64,000 bases of DNA from the NCBI GenBank assembly GCA_050288425.1, contig JBNKDU010000093.1, positions 56,378-120,377 of the forward strand, in the 5' to 3' direction. The position numbers and the translations under genes were made by a program. Of the stretch, positions 52,285 to 60,981 are shown one piece after another. Origin of the DNA: JARRKU01 sp050288425. Its GTDB lineage: Bacteria; Desulfobacterota; Desulfobacteria; Desulfobacterales; Desulfosarcinaceae. Below the pieces are notes generated by a model that made no database searches, had not been told where the DNA came from, and worked only from the letters and a program-made list of their open reading frames with translations. Position 1 is the stretch's first letter; each line of letters opens with the position of its first letter.

Positions 52285-53160
52285 TTATCGAATATTATAG
52301 CTAATATTGCGATCCTGCCCCCGGCGGGAAATGCGCACGGAGACATCGCTGGCGGACTTGAGATTTTGGTATAACCGCAGCGCGTCGTCCACCGTCTGGA
52401 TTTCCTGGCCGTCCACACTCTTCAACACATCCCCGTTGCGCAGACCCATGCGGCGGAAGATGGAATTGGGTTTGATATTCGACAAGGATAGTCCCGCGGC
52501 CACACCGTCTTCCATGTGGGGCTGGATCTGTATCTCGGTCATCAGTTTGCTGACGTCCTGGATGGCATTGTCGATCATGCTGCGCCGCAGGGAAACCCGT
52601 TGGGTGCGCACATCGCCGGTCTCGGGTCGGGCGATGCTCGGGGTACGGGTACGCGGGGATCCGCTCTTTCCGGATGGGGCGATTTCTTCCATGGCCAGGA
52701 CTTCATCCTTGCCGTTCAGGCTGAGGACCACCTTGGAGCGCAGGATCATCTTCAAGGTTGCGTTCTGAACACTGTCGCCGACCCGGTAGAGGTTTTGTTC
52801 CCGCTTCTGGGAATCCTCGATCACGGCATAGGATTGGTGGCTTTGACCGGTCACCGTACCCCAGAGTTTCAGGTTGAGTTTGGTCTCCTCCATATTTTCC
52901 AGGTTGACGTCTGACTTCTGGACCGGCTGGACCGGGGTTTTCTGGGTATTGAAAAGATCCCTTTGCAGAATGGGGCGGTAGGCGGCCAGGGATCGGTTGC
53001 CATCCGACCGGGTGCCGGCGGCAACGGCTTGGGCCGGATGTTCGGTTTCCGCCGGATTGAACTGGGTGCCGGCCACCTGATAGACCAAACCGGCCAGAAA
53101 ATAGGCTCCGATGGCGATCAGGGTCAGATTGACCAGCAATATGACGCGTTGAATGGTCAT
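52285..53160 (-). CDS. gspC: Type II secretion protein GspC
   Basis: A 291-residue inner-membrane protein. A single N-terminal membrane segment (RVILLVNLTLIAIGAYFLAG) is followed by a homology region (NLKLWGTVTGQSHQSYAVIE) and a C-terminal PDZ domain (about residues 195-285, GLRNGDVLKSVDGQEIQTVD). GspC links the inner-membrane platform to the secretin. ATG at 53160 follows the gspN stop and has an AGGT site; the longer frame overlaps gspN. Confidence 0.9.
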   Translation of the reverse strand: MTIQRVILLVNLTLIAIGAYFLAGLVYQVAGTQFNPAETEHPAQAVAAGTRSDGNRSLAAYRPILQRDLFNTQKTPVQPVQKSDVNLENMEETKLNLKLWGTVTGQSHQSYAVIEDSQKREQNLYRVGDSVQNATLKMILRSKVVLSLNGKDEVLAMEEIAPSGKSGSPRTRTPSIARPETGDVRTQRVSLRRSMIDNAIQDVSKLMTEIQIQPHMEDGVAAGLSLSNIKPNSIFRRMGLRNGDVLKSVDGQEIQTVDDALRLYQNLKSASDVSVRISRRGQDRNISYNIR

Positions 53161-53164
53161 GGGG

Positions 53165-54031
53165 CTACCTGATGACATACCTGGGGTTGCGAATGGTGCC
53201 GGAAATGCGAAAGACCAGCCCGCGCTTTTGCGCATTTCCCGATGCGAGCAGGCCGCCGATCATATCGCCTTTGTGATCTTCCAGAAACGCCGGTTGCGGT
53301 TTGAGGGTCAGGGACAGGGTGATTCGGCTGTTCTCCATGGGATCGCTCAGGATGATCGTTCCGGTGATCTTGCCTTCGATCTGATCGCCGTTGGCTTCGC
53401 AGTTGCGGATCTGGACCATCCGGGGAGTGGCGGTGAGCTGGGCGGTCACCCGATGAAACTCCAATGTCTCGATTCCCATCACGGCCGGTTCCAGGGTTAT
53501 TTTGGCCGGTGTGACTTCCATGCTGATCACGGCGGTGCCGCCGGCCTTGAGAGCATCGAAATTGATATTGGCATCCACGGCGCCTTCAGCCATGAAACTC
53601 GGCCATTGATTGAGAATTTCAATGAAATCCAGCGGAACATGGTTCAGGTTGAGGACAACCTGACCGTGGCGGCGATTGGCCTTGAGACCGGTTTCGGCCG
53701 TGCCTTTCAATTCTCCCGGGCCCATTTGGCCGCTTAGGGTGAACCGTTTGGTATCGCTGAGCAGGGAGAGGAGACGAGGCGCCACCTTGATATAGTCCAT
53801 GCGAATTATGGGAATGTCGGCGTAGCTGACGGCGAGGGGGCGCAGCTTGATGCCCGGCGGGATCGTCAAAGAGATCTTTTCGGTATCGACATTGGCTTGC
53901 GGTTGGGCCTGGGCCACCTGCCGGGTCACGATTTGACGAATCAGGCTCGAAGGAAAGCGCAGGTAGAGCGATACGAGCAGGGCCACGACCGTAAAAGCGG
54001 CATAGAGGGCTATTTTGCTGGGCAATTTCAT
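53165..54031 (-). CDS. gspN: Type II secretion protein GspN
   Basis: A 288-residue protein with one N-terminal membrane segment (IALYAAFTVVALLVSLYLRF) and a periplasmic beta-rich part. It begins with the amphipathic linker RQIVTRQVAQAQPQANVDTE and continues with AsmA-like repeats. GspN is the auxiliary component found in only part of type II systems; its role is not well defined. It sits between gspM and gspC with short spacing on both sides. Confidence 0.85.
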   Translation of the reverse strand: MKLPSKIALYAAFTVVALLVSLYLRFPSSLIRQIVTRQVAQAQPQANVDTEKISLTIPPGIKLRPLAVSYADIPIIRMDYIKVAPRLLSLLSDTKRFTLSGQMGPGELKGTAETGLKANRRHGQVVLNLNHVPLDFIEILNQWPSFMAEGAVDANINFDALKAGGTAVISMEVTPAKITLEPAVMGIETLEFHRVTAQLTATPRMVQIRNCEANGDQIEGKITGTIILSDPMENSRITLSLTLKPQPAFLEDHKGDMIGGLLASGNAQKRGLVFRISGTIRNPRYVIR

Positions 54032-54033
54032 GG

Positions 54034-54612
54034 TTAGAGTTGGAAGGTCTCCACTTGCAAAACGGAAGTCAGCAGGCTCTCGTTATCATCGTCCTTGGAA
54101 ATTGAAAGACGCTTGATCCATACCAATTGGTTGTCGTCTTCGATTCCGAAGAGAAAATTGGTCAGTTGTTCCAGGGTGAGGGCCGTGATCTTCATTTCCA
54201 CCGATGACAGGCTGTAGGAACTGTTTTTGAGGTTGGATGCGGACGGCTTCATGTAGGCGATGTTGCCCTTGATTCCCGTGGAACCGGCGAGTTTGTCGAT
54301 GAAGGAAAACAGGGTGAATCCTCTCTTGCGGTTCTTCAGGCGGGTTTCCAGATCGCGGGTGAAGCGGGTCAACTCCTCGTACTCCGTCTTTAATTCCTTT
54401 ATCTGCCTCAATTCTGCGGTCTTGGCTTTTATATCCTTTTCTAGTTTGTCGCGATGGTTGACAATGGGAAATATCACGAGTTGAATGACCAAAAACAGTC
54501 CCAATGCGACCGCAGCTATGGTGATGGCGATCCGGTCCCTTGGCTGCAGGTTCAAATTGAACGGCAGCCCGAGTTTATCCAATGACGGTATGTGAAACTG
54601 AAATGACTTCAT
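54034..54612 (-). CDS. gspM: Type II secretion protein GspM (PilO-like)
   Basis: A 192-residue bitopic inner-membrane protein. The hydrophobic segment is about residues 28-50 (IAITIAAVALGLFLVIQLVI). A coiled coil follows (HRDKLEKDIKAKTAELRQIK), then a ferredoxin-like periplasmic domain in the C-terminal half. It is the partner of GspL in the assembly platform. Its start overlaps the gspL stop. Confidence 0.85.
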   Translation of the reverse strand: MKSFQFHIPSLDKLGLPFNLNLQPRDRIAITIAAVALGLFLVIQLVIFPIVNHRDKLEKDIKAKTAELRQIKELKTEYEELTRFTRDLETRLKNRKRGFTLFSFIDKLAGSTGIKGNIAYMKPSASNLKNSSYSLSSVEMKITALTLEQLTNFLFGIEDDNQLVWIKRLSISKDDDNESLLTSVLQVETFQL

Positions 54613-56057
54613 AGGTCGATCTTCAGTTTGAAGCGGACGTTCTCGCCCGATTTGCTCATATTGGCCGAGGCGATGGTCACCTGATTGAACATTTCGGATT
54701 GCTCCAGGCGGTTCTTGATATCGTCCACGGTATTGAAATCTGCGGTTTCGCCGGAGACGGTAACGGTATTGCTGCCCACGATCATCTGGTTGAAAACCAC
54801 CTTGACGGATGCCGGAATCTGTCGGCTGATCTGCAGCAGGATGTCGATGCTGCGCATATTGGTTCCGCCGGTGGCCGGTCCGGAGGCGCCTTTTTGTACC
54901 TCTTTGATTTTGCTCTTCATCTGGTTCAGGGGAGCCGCGCTGAGGCGGGTATCCGGGAAGGTGGATTTGAATACCTCGACTATCTGGGAATCCAGGGCGT
55001 CGACCTTATTTTTCAGGAAAAAGCTGTCGAACAACACTCCTCCGAGCCCGATGAAAATCACCAGGACCGCCAGAACGGCGGGACCCAGGATATAGGGCCG
55101 GTAGGCGGACCAATAATTGCGGAAGGGTGAACTGACCCGATGAAAACTGGGGCAATCGATGTTCTCGGCCTCGAGAAAGGACAAGGCCAGGGCCTGGTTC
55201 ATCGTTTCGGGATTCCAGTCTACGGGACTCTGCATTTCCGCGTGGGGAACGAGTTGGAGTATATCCAGCGTCTCCACAGGTATATCCAAGGCCCCGGCGA
55301 TCCGGTTCGCATTTTCCGGTGGCTGCAGACCGGGGCCGCTGAGATAGGCCTTCTCCGTCAATTGGGCGGTTCCATGTCTTTCGGACCGCGCGGTAAGTGT
55401 CTGCCGGATTCTCAGCGCCAGCGATTCCACGGCCGGTCCGCTTTCGGCACCGAACGGAATGGAACGCACCACCTTGATACGGCCCGATTCCAATACGATC
55501 ATGGTGGTGGCATGGGTGTCCACGTCCAGGACCAATGCATTGCGGGCCATATCGGGCTCGACAGTGCTGATCATCCTGGCCAGGGGGATGCCTCCCGGGA
55601 CCACCAGGTGAGGCGTCAGCCCGACAGACGACATGCTGTCCAACCTGTCGGCCAGGGTGATCTTGTCGATGGCCGCCGTGAGCACTTCGGTCTCATCCCC
55701 CGCGGCCTGTCTTTGAAATCCGATTTTCAGCCGGTCGATATCCAGGGGCAGAGACGGTTCCAACTCGAAGGGAAGAACCTGGCGAATCTTGGAGTTCTCC
55801 TTGAACGGCACGAGCAGCGACCTGAAGATGACGCCGTCTGGGGGCAGAGAGACGATGACGTCGGCCTTGGTTGCATCCATCTGTTGCAGCATCTGTCCGA
55901 AGGCCGTCTGTAGTGGATTTCCGTCCTCGCCGGTTTCCAGATCGGTCAGGGAGATGTGGGTACACGCCATAATCGTATTGGTTTTCAATCCGGCATTGAG
56001 CAACAGGCCGGAGATCTGATCATTGCGAATGTCTATGGCGAGTATCTGACGGCTCAT
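54609..56057 (-). CDS. gspL: Type II secretion protein GspL (PilM-PilN type fusion)
   Basis: A 482-residue protein. The cytosolic N-terminal ~300 residues have an actin-like/PilM fold (ILAIDIRNDQISGLLL, and ALVLDVDTHATTMIVLESGR). A single membrane segment lies about residues 330-355 (GPAVLAVLVIFIGLGGVLFD). The periplasmic C-terminal part is PilN-like. It would anchor GspE at the membrane. A 138-bp gap to gspK upstream is the largest in the gspF-gspE block after the gspG-gspF spacer. Confidence 0.88.
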   Translation of the reverse strand: MSRQILAIDIRNDQISGLLLNAGLKTNTIMACTHISLTDLETGEDGNPLQTAFGQMLQQMDATKADVIVSLPPDGVIFRSLLVPFKENSKIRQVLPFELEPSLPLDIDRLKIGFQRQAAGDETEVLTAAIDKITLADRLDSMSSVGLTPHLVVPGGIPLARMISTVEPDMARNALVLDVDTHATTMIVLESGRIKVVRSIPFGAESGPAVESLALRIRQTLTARSERHGTAQLTEKAYLSGPGLQPPENANRIAGALDIPVETLDILQLVPHAEMQSPVDWNPETMNQALALSFLEAENIDCPSFHRVSSPFRNYWSAYRPYILGPAVLAVLVIFIGLGGVLFDSFFLKNKVDALDSQIVEVFKSTFPDTRLSAAPLNQMKSKIKEVQKGASGPATGGTNMRSIDILLQISRQIPASVKVVFNQMIVGSNTVTVSGETADFNTVDDIKNRLEQSEMFNQVTIASANMSKSGENVRFKLKIDL

Positions 56058-56195
56058 GCCTTAATCAAACCATATCGTTTGCGGTTTCCCGGAATCGTCG
56101 ATCGCTTGAAGATAGAGTGTACGTATCCTGCCCGGGTTTTCAATCCAAATCGTTCCAGCGATGTTCCGTCGTTGTGCGGCTGGCGACAGCATAAG

Positions 56196-57323
56196 CTATT
56201 CTGTCTTCCAATTCAAGACTTTGCATCGCCATGGCGATGCATTGGTGTCCCGTTCACGGCTCACCACGGCAACGGTGGTGGCCTTGACTCCGTTCAATTC
56301 GGCGGTGGCCTCGATCCGGAATACATTGCTGGAGACGGAATAGAGTGTTTCGTCCAATTGGATGTCGGCGAACCCGGGTACGTTTTTATACCAATTTTTG
56401 TTCGTCAGGTCGTTGGTATATTGGGTGCCGCTCAATGCCTGACGGTGTTCGATGAGTAAGTCGGCCAGATCCCCGCTTTCCGGGGGCAGCAGGATAGCCA
56501 GCACGGGCTGCTCCGCCGTGTTGATGTTCACCTGGCCGGGATAGGTGAACTTGCCGTCGTCGGTTTCGGTTTCGCCATAGACCGTGATGTATTGTGACAG
56601 GCCGGCCGTACCGCCGAATCCGCTGAAGATGACCGGTGTGATACCGCGAACGAGACGGACTTCGGACAGGTGATCGAAGGGACCGTTTTTGCAGGCATAG
56701 GGTGGGTCGAGTTCCTCATAGTAATCCGATTCGGCACCGTTCAAACCGGTGATGATGTCCTCGTCGGCGTCCAGCCAGTCTTTGATGGAGTTGATGATGG
56801 TATTGGGATCCGTTTCCTCGATCTCTTCGCCGCTCTCTTTCAGCAGGTCGACCAAGGTCGTCATGTCTCCGGCGAAGCGGTCCCATATTTTTTTCTGCGC
56901 CGCATTGAACTGAGTCCCTTCGGGAAATTGTACCAGTGCGTTGATTTGGATTTTGGCCAGTTCGTCGCTGATTTTTACCGTCAATTTTCCTTGCTCGAAA
57001 GGAATCTGTTCCACCAGGGCGGCCATGGTCTCTTCGTCCGCCCAATCCTCCTGGAGCGAATCGGCCTCGGATTCGATACGGTCCTTGACCAGCACGGCCA
57101 TGGCCAGGTGGACGCCGGAGGTGGTCATCTGCAACAAGGTCTGCCGATCGCGCATGGCGGCGGCGTTAAGCAGGTTGGTGCGCTCGTTGAGGTGCAGTTC
57201 CAATGCGGCGGTCACCAGGATCAGGATTACCGCCAAGGCCATGACGACGGCCATTCCCGAATCGGTGAGGGCGGCGTGGCGCTTCAAACGCCTCAAGACA
57301 GTGGCGGCAAGGGCAAGGTGCAT
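56196..57323 (-). CDS. gspK: Type II secretion minor pseudopilin GspK
   Basis: A 375-residue large minor pseudopilin. It has a prepilin-type hydrophobic N-terminal helix (DSGMAVVMALAVILILVTAA) behind a basic leader, and the extra alpha-helical domain with tandem helix-hairpin-helix-like segments. The GspK mark, GQVNINTAEQPVLAILLP, lies about residue 275, as does the later VSSNVFRIEATAELNGVKAT. It caps the pseudopilus tip with GspI and GspJ. It overlaps the gspJ end region closely. Confidence 0.9.
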   Translation of the reverse strand: MHLALAATVLRRLKRHAALTDSGMAVVMALAVILILVTAALELHLNERTNLLNAAAMRDRQTLLQMTTSGVHLAMAVLVKDRIESEADSLQEDWADEETMAALVEQIPFEQGKLTVKISDELAKIQINALVQFPEGTQFNAAQKKIWDRFAGDMTTLVDLLKESGEEIEETDPNTIINSIKDWLDADEDIITGLNGAESDYYEELDPPYACKNGPFDHLSEVRLVRGITPVIFSGFGGTAGLSQYITVYGETETDDGKFTYPGQVNINTAEQPVLAILLPPESGDLADLLIEHRQALSGTQYTNDLTNKNWYKNVPGFADIQLDETLYSVSSNVFRIEATAELNGVKATTVAVVSRERDTNASPWRCKVLNWKTE

Positions 57324-57327
57324 GCGG

Positions 57328-58035
57328 TTACCTTTTCACCGGCTTATATCGGTAGGCCGGCAGGGTGATCTGGGTTCCGAACGTATAATTGGTTTCTTCG
57401 CTCCCGATGGTCAACTGAATGCCGATGGCCTTGGGTGTAGCGTATTCATAATCATCGTCTTCTGAATTCCATTCTTCCGTCTCGCGATCTTGACGGTCGA
57501 AAAAGGTCAGCTTGAATTCCCGCAATTGTTCGCAAACCACGGGATCGGATTCATTTTCCTCGAATTCAGGATATGGATAGAGCTTGTCCGAACGCTGCAG
57601 AACGAACTGGCCGTCCTCCAATTGCCGGACGTAATAAATGATCTCGGCGATCCCTTCGGTGGCTTCCTGGTTAAACGGCAGGTGGGCCAGTGAGGTGAAG
57701 CGCAGCCATCCGAAGGATTGTCCGGAAACATTGCGTACCTCTCCCTTCAGGCGATAAATATTGGGATCGGCGTCCATGTCCGGTGGCACATAGCGCGGAT
57801 AGGCCATGACGTGCAGGGCGTTCAAATCGGCGGAAATCCGAGTCAAGGCGCCGTTGCCCATCTCGTAAATATCGCTGCCGGCATTGATTCGGTCGACGTT
57901 GGAAAAGACCCCGTCGAAGGATGCCATGACCATGGAAACCACGATCGCCAGAATAAAAATGGCGGCCAGAATCTCAAGGAGGGTAAACCCGCGATGACGG
58001 CCGGCGGTTTTTTGCCGGGGGAATCTATTCTTCAT
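57328..58035 (-). CDS. gspJ: Type II secretion minor pseudopilin GspJ
   Basis: A 235-residue minor pseudopilin. The prepilin leader ends in RHRGFTLLEILAAIFILAIV, with cleavage after Gly and Glu at position +5. The globular part has the GspJ acidic region (YPYPEFEENESDPVV). Start at 58035 overlaps the gspI stop by 11 bases; longer frames run through gspI. Expected to need the prepilin peptidase GspO/PilD, which is not in this window. Confidence 0.88.
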   Translation of the reverse strand: MKNRFPRQKTAGRHRGFTLLEILAAIFILAIVVSMVMASFDGVFSNVDRINAGSDIYEMGNGALTRISADLNALHVMAYPRYVPPDMDADPNIYRLKGEVRNVSGQSFGWLRFTSLAHLPFNQEATEGIAEIIYYVRQLEDGQFVLQRSDKLYPYPEFEENESDPVVCEQLREFKLTFFDRQDRETEEWNSEDDDYEYATPKAIGIQLTIGSEETNYTFGTQITLPAYRYKPVKR

Positions 58036-58432
58036 ACATAAACCGATAGGTTCGTATTTCGTAGCTGTTTTCGTCGTTCTCGGTGATGACGACCTTGATA
58101 CGCACCAGGTGATATTTCTCACTGGTAATCAATTCCGTGGGCAGATCTTCGATGGAGAGTTCCCAGCCATAGCCAGGGTAGGCATCGCCGAACTCGCCCG
58201 AGCCGTCCGCGATTTCGGTGAACGACTTGCGTTCGACTTCGGCGATCTTGGCCTGGGCCAGTTCGGGGGCCAGGCTGTAGAATCGTGCACTGCCGCTCAT
58301 CATCAGGGTCTGTCCCTGCATGCGATAGATACTGGTGAGCGCGATGGCCAATATGGCCAGGGCCACCATGACCTCGAGCAGGGTGAACCCGTCCGTGTGC
58401 GGGACAGGTCTGGAAGAATGGCCGTGAATCAT
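58025..58432 (-). CDS. gspI: Type II secretion minor pseudopilin GspI
   Basis: A 135-residue minor pseudopilin with the leader and helix TDGFTLLEVMVALAILAIAL and the short globular domain of the family, with YRMQGQTLMM and ELAQAKIAEVE helices. Its ATG shares a base with the gspH stop (TGATG), indicating translational coupling; an upstream in-frame TTG is less likely. Confidence 0.88.
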   Translation of the reverse strand: MIHGHSSRPVPHTDGFTLLEVMVALAILAIALTSIYRMQGQTLMMSGSARFYSLAPELAQAKIAEVERKSFTEIADGSGEFGDAYPGYGWELSIEDLPTELITSEKYHLVRIKVVITENDENSYEIRTYRFMYEE

Positions 58433-58947
58433 CAGAAATCGATCCAATCTTCAAAAAACTTCACCTTGGGCAGCAACGGTTGTACATGGTAGGTAAAGCG
58501 TTCGGCATTGTCGTTTTCCAGGTGGATCAATACATTGTCGGAATAGCCGGCCGGGTAAAAGTTGATCTGCGCGGTGCCGTTGGAGATCGGATCTGCAAGG
58601 GGAAACTGGACATCCACGAACTTCATGCCGCCGGGCAGTTCGCGTGCGTGTTCCATGGCCGCCGCCGTTGCCTCCTCACTCATTTCTTCGCTGGATAGCC
58701 ACATCCTCTGATGGCTCAAATCCAGCACCAGGGATTGCACCTTCTGCTGTTGGATGGATTGGGAACGCAGGGTGCGCACGGTATTGATCATCCAGCGGGA
58801 AAGCTTGCGGGTGGGATCTTCAAACACGCCTTCCTCGAAACGCGGAATGGCGATGGAGAGTACGATGCTGATCAGCAGCATGACCACCATCAATTCGATC
58901 AGGGTGAATCCCCGATGGGGGCGGCTTGGGCTGCGTATGGCGTGCAT
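58432..58947 (-). CDS. gspH: Type II secretion minor pseudopilin GspH
   Basis: A 171-residue pseudopilin with the prepilin motif HRGFTLIELMVVMLLISIVL and a beta-rich globular domain that includes QQQKVQSLVLDLSHQRMWLS. The length is about right for GspH. The ATG at 58947 has GGTGG 5 bases upstream; an in-frame GTG at 58956 is possible. It follows gspG after 123 bases. Confidence 0.85.
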   Translation of the reverse strand: MHAIRSPSRPHRGFTLIELMVVMLLISIVLSIAIPRFEEGVFEDPTRKLSRWMINTVRTLRSQSIQQQKVQSLVLDLSHQRMWLSSEEMSEEATAAAMEHARELPGGMKFVDVQFPLADPISNGTAQINFYPAGYSDNVLIHLENDNAERFTYHVQPLLPKVKFFEDWIDF

Positions 58948-59070
58948 GGATTCCACCAGGAAGTTAGGATGCGGCTGTCGCGACGTGCCGGGTTCCGATG
59001 ACGAGTTCGTTTTTGAGACGCAGGTGGCGCTTCATTGCATTCGCTCCACCTCAAGGGATGTCAACGGGAA

Positions 59071-59526
59071 TTACTCGACTTCCCAGCTATTGATATCCCG
59101 GTTGGAATCTTCTCCGCCCGGTGTCCCGTCTTCGCCATACGAAACGATGTCGAAATCATCGTGCACGCCAGGGCTGAGATAGACATACTCATTGCCCCAG
59201 GGATCCTTGGGAATCGCCTTCTTGGCCAGATAACCCCCTTTTTTCCATTTCTTGGGGATATCGCCGGATTGGGGCAATGTCACCAACGCCTCGAGACCCT
59301 GCTCCGTGGAAGGGTACTTGCCGTTGTCGATTTTATACATTTTCAGTGCCGAACCCAGGTTTTCGATCTGAACCCTCGCCTTGGTTTGTTTGGCTTCTTC
59401 GGTATGGCCGAAAAGCTTGGGACCGACGATGCCGGCCAGCAACCCGAGAATCAGGATGACGACCAGCAGCTCGATGAGGGTAAATCCCTCTTTTCGTACC
59501 AATGATTTTTGTAGGGCGGTAACCAT
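59071..59526 (-). CDS. gspG: Type II secretion major pseudopilin GspG
   Basis: A 151-residue major pseudopilin. It has a short basic leader and KEGFTLIELLVVILILGLLA, with cleavage after Gly and Glu +5. The C-terminal part has the GspG signature PKDPWGNEYVYLSPG and a calcium-loop-like DGTPGGEDSNRDINSW ending. Major pseudopilins polymerise into the secretion piston. The gene is 124 bp upstream of gspH and 200 bp from the gspF stop. Confidence 0.95.
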   Translation of the reverse strand: MVTALQKSLVRKEGFTLIELLVVILILGLLAGIVGPKLFGHTEEAKQTKARVQIENLGSALKMYKIDNGKYPSTEQGLEALVTLPQSGDIPKKWKKGGYLAKKAIPKDPWGNEYVYLSPGVHDDFDIVSYGEDGTPGGEDSNRDINSWEVE

Positions 59527-59726
59527 TCCTCCTCCACGATCTTATGGGTGACAAACTTTGTCCACGGTTTTCCTTTTACCGAGTACTCCTGTTTATAGGG
59601 CCAATCCTTATAAGTTGCAACTCCCTTGTCCGCCACTGTCCGGATTGGCGAATGGTGTGGATGCCCGTTGAATTTGTGCTGATCCAAGCTGATCAAAAGA
59701 CGGGATCGGCATGAGGGCCGAGCCGG
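59527..59726. other. Spacer between gspF and gspG
   Basis: A 200-bp gap inside the secretion operon, larger than the others. No family-like coding frame was found. A secondary promoter for gspG, often needed because the major pseudopilin is abundant, could lie here, but no strong consensus was identified. Confidence 0.4.
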
Positions 59727-60956
59727 TCAGCGCACCAGGGTACGCATTTCCAGAATCGGCAGGAAAATGGAGAGGATGACAAACAGAACGATGACCGCCA
59801 TGACCAGGATCATGACGGGTTCGAGCAGGGCCGTCAGCCGCACGACCGTGGTTTCGACCTCTTTTTCGAACATATCGGCTACCTTGTTCAACATCTCTTC
59901 GAGATTGCCGCTCTGCTCGCCCACCTGGATCATCTGGATGGCGATGGGAGGGAAAACCTTGCCCCGATCCAGCGACTCCCCCAGGGCTTTGCCTTTGCCC
60001 ACATCCAGGGTGGCGCCGGCCACGACCTCGACGATGCGTACGTTGCCCACGACGTTCTTGACGATGTCCATGGCCGGAAGCATGGAAACGCCGTTATCCA
60101 GCAGCGAACCCAGTGTGCGTGCGAAGCGGGCGGCCGCCATTTTGCAGGTCAGCGGGCCGGCCAAGGGCGACCGCAGGATGTTCTTGTCTATCCAGTAGCG
60201 CCCCTTGGTGCTTTTGCGCAGGCTGTGCAATCCGAACGCCGCCGCAACCACGAGGATGGCCAGGATCCACCAATAGGCTTTAAAGGCATTGCTCGTGCCG
60301 ATGAGCAATTGGGTAGGCCAGGGCAGTGCCTGGCTCATGTCCTTGAATATCGATGTAATATTGGGAATGACGTAGATGAGCAGAAAACTCAAGATCACGA
60401 TGCCCACCAGGATGATGACCAATGGATAGATCATCGCGGTAATGACGCGGCTCTTGAGCTCTTCCTGTCTTTCGGTGATATCTGCCAGGCGGTTGAGGAC
60501 GATTTCAAGGGTGCCGGAGGTCTCTCCCACCCGGACCATGTTGATGTAAATCCCGGAGAAGACGGATGGGAAGCTGGACAAGGCATCGCCGAAACTGCTC
60601 CCCTCCACCACGCTGTCCTTGATCTTGGCCACCATTTTTTTCAGCCTGGGATTGGGAAATTGGGCCATCAAGGCGCCCATGGCCGAAACCAGGGGGAAAC
60701 CGGCGCCGATCAGCGTGGACAACTGGCGGGTCATCACCGACACCTCCGCCGGCCGGACGCGGGAAAATCGTTGGCCGAGAGAGAAGGCGCGGCGCCCGGC
60801 CGCCTCGGAAGCCCCGTCCTTGACTTCTTTCAGACTGACCGGATAGTGGCCGGCCGACCTGATTTTTTGACGTGCCGCAACTGCGCCATCGGCATCGATG
60901 ATGCCGGTGATGGTCTTACCGTTGGAATCGAGAGCGGAGTAATCATATACCGGCAT
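59727..60956 (-). CDS. gspF: Type II secretion inner-membrane platform protein GspF
   Basis: A 409-residue polytopic protein. It starts with MPVYDYSALDSNGKTITGII, the usual GspF/PilC opening. Two T2SSF cytosolic domains (about residues 70-195 and 270-395) flank membrane helices near 165-220 (VIILVGIVILSFLLIYVIPN) and at the C terminus (PVMILVMAVIVLFVILSIFL). Each repeat has the GE-x-SG motif (VGETSGTLEIVLNRL and VGEQSGNLEEMLNKV). It is the core of the assembly platform that GspE drives. Confidence 0.95.
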   Translation of the reverse strand: MPVYDYSALDSNGKTITGIIDADGAVAARQKIRSAGHYPVSLKEVKDGASEAAGRRAFSLGQRFSRVRPAEVSVMTRQLSTLIGAGFPLVSAMGALMAQFPNPRLKKMVAKIKDSVVEGSSFGDALSSFPSVFSGIYINMVRVGETSGTLEIVLNRLADITERQEELKSRVITAMIYPLVIILVGIVILSFLLIYVIPNITSIFKDMSQALPWPTQLLIGTSNAFKAYWWILAILVVAAAFGLHSLRKSTKGRYWIDKNILRSPLAGPLTCKMAAARFARTLGSLLDNGVSMLPAMDIVKNVVGNVRIVEVVAGATLDVGKGKALGESLDRGKVFPPIAIQMIQVGEQSGNLEEMLNKVADMFEKEVETTVVRLTALLEPVMILVMAVIVLFVILSIFLPILEMRTLVR

Positions 60957-60981
60957 GTGCGACCATCCGTATCAAGCTATA

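Noticed and set aside
58964..59035. 23-codon frame between gspH and gspG with a GAGGTGG site
   Set aside because: Could be real but has no known counterpart in secretion operons and no distinctive features; the gap is short.
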